Assembly: GCA_019421525.1 (NCBI GenBank)
Contig: JAHZFC010000139.1
Location: 1-5,601, forward strand
DNA length: 5,601 nt
Direction of reading: 5' to 3'
DNA from: Clostridiales bacterium
GTDB lineage: Bacteria > Bacillota > Clostridia > Oscillospirales > Oscillospiraceae
Shown here: in pieces, positions 1-5,009 of the stretch
Position numbering within the stretch: the stretch's first letter is position 1
Layout of the letters: the number at the start of each line of letters is the position of its first letter
Position numbers and translations under genes: made by a program
Notes under the pieces: generated by a model
Told to the model about the DNA's origin: nothing
What the model saw: the letters and a program-made list of their open reading frames with translations, nothing else
Databases searched by the model: none

Positions 1-2328
1 GAGCTGGGCCTGGACGAGCGGGACTTCCCCTACGCCGCCATCGTCCCCGCCGCCCTCTTGAACGACTACAAGCCCCTTGACCCCAACAAGCCCTCCATCC
101 CCGCGGACATCCAGCCCGGGGACAAGGTGTTCGGCCCTGTTGTGTGCGCCAAGCTGCTGGAGGTCACGCCCCTGGGCGACGGCACCTTCCATACCAGTGC
201 CGACATCGGCGGTGCCACCGTCTGCCCTGACACCGCCTGCCCCAATCTCCACGAGGGGGACCTGGTGGCCTACAACACCAAGACCGACAGCTACTGCACT
301 CTGGACGACCTGCGGGCCCAGCAGGCGGAGTTCCCCCACTGCATCCCCGACGGCATCTTCATCCTCCGGGAGGACTGCCAGCCCGGGGACGACATCAAGC
401 CGGTGATCAACGCCGACGACCATGTGGTGGAGTTCGAGATCACCCCCAACCGCCCTGACTGCCTGTCCGTCATCGGCCTGGCCCGGGAGGCGGCGGCCAC
501 CTTTGATCTCCCCCTCACCCTCCGCGAGCCGGTGGTCAAGGGCGGAGCCGACGGCGTGCTGGCCGAGCTTCTGGACGTGGAGACCCCGGACGCCGACCTG
601 GTGCCCCGGTACACCGCCCGCATGGTGCGCAACGTGAAGATCGCCCCCTCCCCCAAGTGGATGCGGGAGCGGCTGCGCTCCATGGGCGTGCGGCCCATCA
701 ACAATATCGTGGACATCACCAACTACGTCATGCTGGAGTACGGCCAGCCCATGCACGCCTTTGACTACCGCTATGTCCAGGGCGGCAAGATCATCGTCCG
801 CCGGGCCGCCGAAGGCGAGGAGCTGACCACCCTGGACGGCCAGGTGCGCAAACTCAACGCCGACCACCTGGTCATCGCCGACGACACCCGGGCCGTGGGC
901 CTGGCGGGGATCATGGGCGGCATGAACAGCGAGATCGTGGCGGACACCGCCGACGTGGTGTTCGAGTCAGCCTGCTTCGACGGCACCTGTATCCGTAAGG
1001 GGGCTCTGGCCCTGGGGATGCGCACCGAGGCGTCCGCCAAGTTCGAAAAGGGCCTGGACCCCATGAACACCCTGCCCGCAGTCGACCGGGCCTGCGAGCT
1101 GGTGGAGCTGCTGGGCGCCGGCGAGGTGGTGGACGGCGTCATCGATGTGCTCAACTTCGTGCCCCAGCCCACGGTGCTCAAGCTGGAGCCGGACAAGATC
1201 AACGCCCTGCTGGGCACCGATGTGCCCGCCGGGGATATGGTGTCCATCCTGCGAAAGCTGGACTTCCAGGTGGAGGGCGACCAGGTCACCGTCCCCTCCT
1301 GGCGGGGCGATGTGCAGCGCATGGCCGACCTGGCCGAGGAGGTGGCCCGGTTCTACGGCTACAACAACATCCCCACCACCCTCATGCGGGGCCAGACCAC
1401 CCAGGGCGGCTACTCCCCCGCCCAGCAGCTGGAGAACCGGCTGGGCGAGTTGTGCCGCGCCTGCGGGTATGATGAGATCATCACCTACTCCTTCATCTCC
1501 CCCGCCTACTACGATAAGATCCGCTGGCCCGGGGACTACTTCGCCCGAAAGAGCTTCAAGATCCTCAACCCCCTGGGGGAGGACACCTCCATCATGCGCA
1601 CCACCACCCTGCCCTCCATGCTGGAGATCCTGACCCGGAACTGGAACTACCGGAACAAGTCCGCCCGGCTCTATGAGCTGGCCCGGGTCTACCTGCCCGG
1701 CGGCGAGGACGGCCTGGCCAACGAGGCCAAGGTGCTGTCCATGGGCGCCTATGGGGAGGACATGGACTTCTTCACCATGAAGGGTGCCATCGAGGCCATT
1801 TTGAAGGACATTCGGGCCAAGGACGTCCACTTCGAGGGCCCTTCCGGCGCCCCCTCCGACGCCTCCTGGCACCCCGGCCGGTGCGCCACTGTGTGGAGCG
1901 GCAGCGACTGCATCGGCATCTTCGGCCAGATCCACCCCCTGGTGGCCCAGAACTACGGGGTGGACGGAGAGCTGTACTGCGCCGAGCTGGACTTTGACGA
2001 GCTGATGCTGGCCAAGGGCCCCGACCCGGAGTACGTCCCCCTGCCTAAGTTCCCCTCCGTCACCCGGGACATCGCCGTGGTGTGCGACGCCTGCGTCACC
2101 GTGGGCGCGCTGGAAAAGGCCATCCGGGACGGCGCCAAGGGGCTTCTCAAGGAGGTCGCCCTGTTCGACATCTACCAGGGCAAGGGCATCCCCGAGGGCA
2201 AGAAGTCGGTGGCCTTCAACCTGGTGCTCCGCGCCGACGACCGCTCCCTCACCGGCGAGGAGGCGGACGCCGACGTCCAGTCTATCCTTGAGTCTCTGAA
2301 AGCCGAGTGCGGAGCCGTTTTACGATAA
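1..2328 (+). CDS. pheT: Phenylalanyl-tRNA synthetase beta subunit, 5' end missing
   Basis: This cytoplasmic enzyme subunit works with PheS as an (alpha-beta)2 tetramer that charges tRNA-Phe with phenylalanine. The reading frame is open from base 1, so the true start lies upstream; the TTG at 58 has no ribosome binding site and is not a credible start. Numbering visible residues from base 1, 775 are present. The expected domains appear in order: OB-fold material (1-130), the ITPNRPDCL motif (147-155), a B3/4 editing domain (about 220-370, with GQPMHAFD at 248-255, GLAGIMGG near 300 and RTEASAKFEKG near 341-351), a B5 domain (about 385-460, ending EEVARFYGYNNIP), the synthetase-like core (about 470-670, including LNPLGED) and a C-terminal anticodon-binding FDX-ACB domain (about 678-775, PLPKFPSVTRDIAVV). 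pheS is expected just upstream. About 100 residues are extra near the visible N-terminus (see the separate repeat entry), so the full protein should be near 900 residues, against the usual 790-810. The gene ends at a strong terminator. Confidence 0.97.
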   Translation, partial: ELGLDERDFPYAAIVPAALLNDYKPLDPNKPSIPADIQPGDKVFGPVVCAKLLEVTPLGDGTFHTSADIGGATVCPDTACPNLHEGDLVAYNTKTDSYCTLDDLRAQQAEFPHCIPDGIFILREDCQPGDDIKPVINADDHVVEFEITPNRPDCLSVIGLAREAAATFDLPLTLREPVVKGGADGVLAELLDVETPDADLVPRYTARMVRNVKIAPSPKWMRERLRSMGVRPINNIVDITNYVMLEYGQPMHAFDYRYVQGGKIIVRRAAEGEELTTLDGQVRKLNADHLVIADDTRAVGLAGIMGGMNSEIVADTADVVFESACFDGTCIRKGALALGMRTEASAKFEKGLDPMNTLPAVDRACELVELLGAGEVVDGVIDVLNFVPQPTVLKLEPDKINALLGTDVPAGDMVSILRKLDFQVEGDQVTVPSWRGDVQRMADLAEEVARFYGYNNIPTTLMRGQTTQGGYSPAQQLENRLGELCRACGYDEIITYSFISPAYYDKIRWPGDYFARKSFKILNPLGEDTSIMRTTTLPSMLEILTRNWNYRNKSARLYELARVYLPGGEDGLANEAKVLSMGAYGEDMDFFTMKGAIEAILKDIRAKDVHFEGPSGAPSDASWHPGRCATVWSGSDCIGIFGQIHPLVAQNYGVDGELYCAELDFDELMLAKGPDPEYVPLPKFPSVTRDIAVVCDACVTVGALEKAIRDGAKGLLKEVALFDIYQGKGIPEGKKSVAFNLVLRADDRSLTGEEADADVQSILESLKAECGAVLR
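106..384 (+). repeat. Extra tRNA-binding-like (EMAPII/OB) domain inside PheT
   Basis: In ordinary PheT as I remember it, the pattern ELGL..(D)FPYA is followed directly by I-x-DGIFIL-x-ED and then the ITPNR motif about 44 residues after ELGL. Here ELGLDERDFPYA sits at visible residues 1-12, but IPDGIFILRED only begins at residue 115. The intervening sequence re-reads like the tRNA-binding domain: GPVVCAKLLEV (about 44-54) resembles the domain's opening strand, GDGTFHTSADIGG its second strand and NLHEGDLVAY the later N-x-x-EGDLV strand, followed by CTLDDL...EFPHC in place of CS-x-EELGL..DFPYA. The HPDADKL signature of an active domain is replaced by TPLGDGTF, so this copy is diverged. I infer an internal tandem duplication, but a clade-specific insertion of other origin is possible. 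The boundaries are approximate. Confidence 0.55.
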
Positions 2329-2338
2329 GTTTTCTCTG

Positions 2339-2371
2339 AAAGGGGCCGTCCCGGTGGGACGGCCCCTTTTT
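2339..2371 (+). terminator. Intrinsic terminator of pheT
   Basis: GGGGCCGTCCC (2342-2352) pairs perfectly with GGGACGGCCCC (2356-2366) around a GGT loop. AAA at 2339-2341 can extend the stem against the T-run, which covers 2367-2371. The hairpin starts about 10 bases after the pheT stop codon and is a classic rho-independent terminator. It separates pheT from the next gene. Confidence 0.93.
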
Positions 2372-2426
2372 CTCCCCCCGCGAGACAAAATTCCCGCCCC
2401 GCGGGGTGGCATTTCCCCAAGATCCC

Positions 2427-2435
2427 TGGTATGCT
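2427..2435 (+). promoter_or_regulatory. Possible extended -10 promoter for the XRE-membrane gene
   Basis: TGGTATGCT matches the extended -10 pattern TGn-TATNNT. No good -35 box is present; TGGCAT at 2407-2412 has a 17-bp spacing but a poor match. It lies between the pheT terminator and the ribosome binding site and would give a leader of about 50 bases. The gene needs a promoter in this gap because of the strong terminator upstream, but this exact site is only a candidate. Confidence 0.3.
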
Positions 2436-2476
2436 TACCTCAGGACACAGGACTGTGAGACCATTTTGAAGCGTAA

Positions 2477-2482
2477 AGGAGG
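2477..2482 (+). promoter_or_regulatory. Ribosome binding site fixing the ATG start at 2490
   Basis: AGGAGG (inside AAAGGAGGG) lies 7 bases before ATG 2490. It selects this ATG over the in-frame GTG at 2406, which would add 28 residues that do not belong to the helix-turn-helix domain and has no comparable site upstream. Confidence 0.85.
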
Positions 2483-2489
2483 GTGCCCT

Positions 2490-3623
2490 ATGACCGAACT
2501 GGAATTTGGGGAACGCCTGAGAAATTACCGCAAGGCCCGGGGCCTTACCCAACAGGAGCTGGCCGACCTGCTGGGGGTATCCAACAAATCCGTCTCCCGG
2601 TGGGAGAGCGGCAGCTACCCCGACGTGGCCACCCTGGGCCCCTTGGCCCACGCCCTGGGGGTGACGGTGGACGACCTGCTGGGGGTGGCCCCGCCCCTGC
2701 GCAGCCTGGGCCGGGCGGACTGGCAGAACTGGCTGTCCTTCGCCTTTGCCATCGGCGGCGGGGTGCTGTTCTTCCTGCTGGACCTGTTCGTGCCCACCCC
2801 GGTGTGCTACCTGCTCTACCTGGGGGCCATGGCCTACGGCGTATACCTGCAAAATCACTACACCTACCACAGCAAATGGTTTTACCGGGCTGACCTGGCC
2901 ATGAACTTTTTCGTCAACCTCCAGCTGCTGGGTACGGTCTTTTCCATCGCTGTCCAGCTGACCGCCCTCAACAGCGCCTGGCAGGAGGTGCTCACCCCTA
3001 CCTGGCGGGATCTTGTGGTACTGTCCCAGGACCTGTCCGCCCTGCTGGGCAGCTTCCGGGAGGTGCTGCTGGTCCTGCTGCTGTGGCCGGTGTGCGCCCT
3101 GGCCGTCACCTATCTCACCTGGCGCCTCATCCGCGCCCGGCTGGACGGCACGCCCCGGCTGGGCGGGTTCCGCCTGGCGCGCGCCCCCTTCGTCTGGGTC
3201 AAGCTGCCCCCGGTCCTGGGCCCGGTGCTGGCCTGCCTGTTCTGGTGTCTTTACTGGTCCCGGGGCCTGCCCGGCTGGATGTATATTCGCCAATCGTCCC
3301 TGTTTTACGGCCTGCTGGCCCTTTTGGCCCTGCTGTCCGTGGTCTGGCTGCTGGCGGTCAAGCGGCCCTGGATGCTCCTGCCCGCCCTAGCCTGCCACGG
3401 GCTGTGCCTGGCCTGTCCGGGCCTGACGGACTCCTGGCTGTCCTACTCCCTCATCAGCAGCTCCTTCTTCCCCGGCGATCGGCTCAACATCGAGCACTAT
3501 ATCCCCTTCGGACAGCCCACCCCGGAGCTGCTCATCTTTGGTGTAGTGGTCACGGCACTGTACCTGGTCTGCTGCTTTGTCCGGCTCACACCGAAAAAGG
3601 CCGCCCCCGAGGAAGCGGCCTGA
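2490..3623 (+). CDS. XRE-family helix-turn-helix regulator with polytopic membrane domain
   Basis: The 377-residue protein joins a DNA-binding head to a membrane domain. Residues about 6-64 form a Cro/C1-type helix-turn-helix: FGERLRNYRKARGLTQQELA, the recognition region SNKSVSRWESG, then the usual PDVATLGPLAHALGVTVDDLLG tail seen in HTH_3 proteins. After a short linker the rest is hydrophobic, with likely membrane segments near 81-100, 104-121, 137-160, 190-210, 238-256, 270-290, 293-310 and 346-364; the count of eight is by eye. There is no signal peptide, so the head should stay in the cytoplasm. A short charged tail (KKAAPEEAA) ends the protein. Such HTH-plus-membrane proteins are common in Firmicutes, and their signals and targets are mostly unknown. 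It appears to be a single-gene unit: the pheT terminator precedes it and a convergent gene follows. I do not recognise a named orthologue. The regulator assignment is firm for the head and inferred for the whole protein. Confidence 0.88.
   Translation: MTELEFGERLRNYRKARGLTQQELADLLGVSNKSVSRWESGSYPDVATLGPLAHALGVTVDDLLGVAPPLRSLGRADWQNWLSFAFAIGGGVLFFLLDLFVPTPVCYLLYLGAMAYGVYLQNHYTYHSKWFYRADLAMNFFVNLQLLGTVFSIAVQLTALNSAWQEVLTPTWRDLVVLSQDLSALLGSFREVLLVLLLWPVCALAVTYLTWRLIRARLDGTPRLGGFRLARAPFVWVKLPPVLGPVLACLFWCLYWSRGLPGWMYIRQSSLFYGLLALLALLSVVWLLAVKRPWMLLPALACHGLCLACPGLTDSWLSYSLISSSFFPGDRLNIEHYIPFGQPTPELLIFGVVVTALYLVCCFVRLTPKKAAPEEAA
3594..3621 (-). terminator. Candidate terminator for the LysR gene, inside the 3' end of the convergent gene
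   Basis: Read on the minus strand, AGGCCGC and GCGGCCT form a 7-bp stem with a 10-base loop, followed immediately by five T residues (the AAAAA at 3594-3598 on the plus strand). It lies about 105 bases downstream of the LysR stop codon and overlaps the last codons of the XRE-membrane gene. The stem is short but GC-rich, and unlike the larger hairpin nearby it has a T-tract. Confidence 0.45.
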
Positions 3624-3675
3624 CCCATCCCCTGCTGTTCATCCAAGGGAAACGACCACGCCTTTCCCACCGGCG

Positions 3676-3716
3676 TGACAGGGCCCTGGCTGCATAAAGC
3701 AGCCAGGGCCCTGTCA
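3676..3716. terminator. Perfect 18-bp inverted repeat between convergent genes, possible bidirectional terminator
   Basis: TGACAGGGCCCTGGCTGC (3676-3693) is followed by the loop ATAAA and then by its exact reverse complement (3699-3716). It begins about 10 bases after the LysR stop codon on the minus strand and about 52 bases after the XRE-membrane stop on the plus strand, the usual place for a shared terminator. Neither strand has a T-tract after the stem, so it does not fit a textbook intrinsic terminator. It could instead protect 3' ends or block readthrough by folding. A smaller CACGCC/GGCGTG stem (3657-3662/3672-3677) overlaps its left edge by two bases. Confidence 0.6.
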
Positions 3717-3725
3717 TATCCATCC

Positions 3726-4622
3726 TCACTCGTCGTCGGTCTGTGCCGTCAGGTCGTGCTTCAGTGCGTCCACGAACACCTCCGCCGCACTGGTGAACAC
3801 CTGGTATTTCTTCCAGGCGATATACATCCAGGACTCCAGCCTGGGCTCCAGAGGGCGGAAGCACAGCCCCCGGTCCCCAGACACATCCACCAGCCGGTCC
3901 AGGGTCAGCAGGCAGCCCACTCCCTCCTCCACGGCCCCCACCAGGGTGTTCACCAGGTTGCCGGTGACCACCACCCGCAGCTTGTCCCCGCTGTGGCCCA
4001 GCCAGCCGGACAGTCCATCCTCCTGGGCCATCTGGCGGGATACGATCACCGGCACGTCCCGCAGATCCTCCGGCCGGATGCGTTCCAGCCGGGCCAGAGG
4101 GTGATCCCCGCGCACGATCACCCCCCATGTATCCGGCCGGGGCAGCCGGAGATAGTCATACCGGCTGATGTCGAAGGGCTCGATCAGGGTGCCGAAGTCG
4201 ATGAGCCCTCGGTCCAGCCGCTCCGTCACATCATAGCCGTCCCCGCTGACAAAGTGGAAACGGATGCCGGGATACTGCTCCTGCACCCGCTGTACGGTGC
4301 GCACGATGGTACGCATCCCCTCGGTCTCTCCCCCGCCGATGGTGATGTCTCCGCTGATGCTGCCGTCCGGGGCGCTGACCTCGGCCTTGGTCTTTTCCAC
4401 CAGCGAGACGATCTCCTCCGCCCGTTTCCGAAGGAGCATCCCCTCCTTGGTGAGCACCACCCTCCGGCTGCCCCGCACGAAGAGCTGCTTGCCCAACTCC
4501 TCCTCCAGCTCCTTCAGCTGCCGTGAAAGCGGGGGCTGTGTCATATGCAGGGCCTCAGCTGCGCCGGAGATGGTCTGCTCCCGGGCGACAGCCAAAAAAT
4601 ATTGCAGTACACGGATATCCAT
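3726..4622 (-). CDS. LysR-type transcriptional regulator
   Basis: The 298-residue length is typical of the family. The N-terminus (MDIRVLQYFLAVAREQTISG, then AAEALHMTQPPLSRQLKELEEELG, then LFVR..RVVLTKEG) is a textbook LysR winged helix-turn-helix over residues 1-60, followed by the linker helix (about 60-90). The effector-binding domain, a periplasmic-binding-protein-like fold, starts at GDITIGGGETEG (91-102) and runs to the C-terminus, with LIDFGTLIEP (140-149) and the VEEGVGCLLT strand (231-240) in the usual places. The ATG start is set by the domain alignment and a purine-rich site (AAGGGGG) 7 bases upstream. The gene diverges from the small-protein/flavoprotein unit, and the shared 132-bp region carries a dyad placed as LysR regulators normally require, so I infer that it controls those genes and itself. 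The effector cannot be read from the sequence; no named orthologue is claimed. Confidence 0.95.
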   Translation of the reverse strand: MDIRVLQYFLAVAREQTISGAAEALHMTQPPLSRQLKELEEELGKQLFVRGSRRVVLTKEGMLLRKRAEEIVSLVEKTKAEVSAPDGSISGDITIGGGETEGMRTIVRTVQRVQEQYPGIRFHFVSGDGYDVTERLDRGLIDFGTLIEPFDISRYDYLRLPRPDTWGVIVRGDHPLARLERIRPEDLRDVPVIVSRQMAQEDGLSGWLGHSGDKLRVVVTGNLVNTLVGAVEEGVGCLLTLDRLVDVSGDRGLCFRPLEPRLESWMYIAWKKYQVFTSAAEVFVDALKHDLTAQTDDE

Positions 4623-4659
4623 TTCCCTTCCCCCTTTTGGACCATCATACCACAGAGAT

Positions 4660-4681
4660 CTATACTATTATACAAGTATAG
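4660..4681. promoter_or_regulatory. Inverted repeat, probable LysR recognition site
   Basis: CTATACT (4660-4666) and AGTATAG (4675-4681) are perfect inverted arms separated by 8 bases. A second, tighter dyad, TATAC-AA-GTATA (4669-4680), shares the right arm, so three half-sites are present. The centre is about 67 bp upstream of the predicted start of the right-hand unit, the usual position of the primary recognition site of LysR regulators. Binding here is inferred, and the AT-rich context makes chance dyads more likely. Confidence 0.55.
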
Positions 4682-4694
4682 TACAGGATATAAA
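4667..4694 (-). promoter_or_regulatory. Promoter of the LysR gene
   Basis: On the minus strand a perfect TATAAT (plus-strand 4667-4672) has TTTATA (4689-4694) as a 4-of-6 -35 box with a 16-bp spacer. Transcription would start near 4660, giving a leader of about 38 bases. The -10 box lies exactly between the two arms of the 4660-4681 inverted repeat, so a protein bound there should shut this promoter off. Confidence 0.6.
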
Positions 4695-4710
4695 ATATGT
4701 ATTTGATATT
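4694..4710. promoter_or_regulatory. Weaker dyad over the -35 box, possible LysR activation site
   Basis: AATAT-N7-ATATT contains the loose T-N11-A pattern (T4696, A4708) and covers the TTGATA -35 box. Its centre (4702) lies about 31 bp, close to three helical turns, from the centre of the upstream inverted repeat, so both would face the same side of the DNA. An overlapping AGGATA (4685-4690)/TATCCT (4712-4717) pair surrounds it. The assignment is speculative. Confidence 0.3.
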
Positions 4711-4731
4711 CTATCCTCCGCCCCTCATAAT
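4703..4731 (+). promoter_or_regulatory. Sigma-A-type promoter for the small-protein/flavoprotein unit
   Basis: TTGATA (4703-4708) and CATAAT (4726-4731) each match consensus at 5 of 6 positions with the ideal 17-bp spacer. The expected start near 4738 leaves a very short leader before the ribosome binding site, with no room for a riboswitch or attenuator, so control should be at initiation. Confidence 0.7.
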
Positions 4732-4754
4732 GGATCACACAGGGAGGTGGTCCC

Positions 4755-4985
4755 ATGACGTGCCTGGGTGAGCCAAAGCGGGATGAGCTGATCCAAAACC
4801 TGAGAGACGCCGGCTGTGGAGACGAGCTGATCGAGCAGTTCCTGCAGCTCTGGGCCTCCGGCATGCACCAGCCAGGTCTGGAGCTGCTGATGAGGCATCG
4901 GCAGCTTCTGCTGGAGCGATGTCATCAGGAAGAGCGGAGGATCGGCTGTCTGGATTACCTCATCTATCGGATGACGCCTAAATAA
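4755..4985 (+). CDS. Small helical protein of unknown function, 76 residues
   Basis: The ATG at 4755 follows a near-perfect ribosome binding site (GGAGGT at 4743-4748, 6 bases away) and a good promoter, so this is a real gene. I do not recognise the family. The protein is charged and should be almost entirely helical: helix one around PKRDELIQNLRDAG (7-20), a second around DELIEQFLQLWASG (23-36), then a long third helix from about 40 to the end containing GLELLMRHRQLLLERCHQEE and the C-terminal CLDYLIYRM (65-73). It has four cysteines (3, 21, 56, 65), no signal peptide and no membrane segment. The last segment resembles the helical tail after the DNA-binding domain of some MerR-type proteins, but no helix-turn-helix is present. 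It lies 24 bases upstream of the flavoprotein gene with no terminator between, so the two should be co-transcribed. A partner or regulatory role for the flavoprotein is a guess from context. Confidence 0.85.
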   Translation: MTCLGEPKRDELIQNLRDAGCGDELIEQFLQLWASGMHQPGLELLMRHRQLLLERCHQEERRIGCLDYLIYRMTPK

Positions 4986-4995
4986 CGGGCTATAC

Positions 4996-5002
4996 AGGAG
5001 GG
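4996..5002 (+). promoter_or_regulatory. Ribosome binding site supporting a TTG start
   Basis: AGGAGGG ends 7 bases before TTG 5010. It decides the start of the flavoprotein gene, which has no in-frame ATG before residue 39, well past the conserved cofactor-binding loop. Confidence 0.85.
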
Positions 5003-5009
5003 AACAACA

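Noticed and set aside
58..60. TTG as the start of PheT
   Set aside because: The frame is open to base 1, the upstream codons encode recognisable PheT sequence (ELGLDERDFPYA), and there is no ribosome binding site before the TTG.
967..1935. Long minus-strand open frame of 322 codons opposite pheT
   Set aside because: Its product is low-complexity (rich in G, V, A, H and Q) and is the mirror of GC-rich pheT codons; no ribosome binding site or domain is visible.
2394..2409. CCCCGCGGGG palindrome (2397-2406) upstream of the XRE gene as an operator
   Set aside because: Short GC-only palindromes are expected by chance in this composition, and no second copy or clear promoter overlap supports it.
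2406..2489. GTG 2406 as the start of the XRE-membrane protein
   Set aside because: The extra 28 residues do not belong to the helix-turn-helix domain, and the AGGAGG site points to ATG 2490.
2172..3293. Long minus-strand open frame of 373 codons spanning the end of pheT, its terminator and the XRE gene
   Set aside because: It crosses a strong terminator and two convincing plus-strand genes, and its product is Q/G/H/P-rich with no recognisable domain.
3675..4526. Plus-strand open frame of 283 codons opposite the LysR gene
   Set aside because: The opposite strand encodes a complete textbook LysR protein; this product is H/P/L-rich shadow sequence that starts inside the hairpin.
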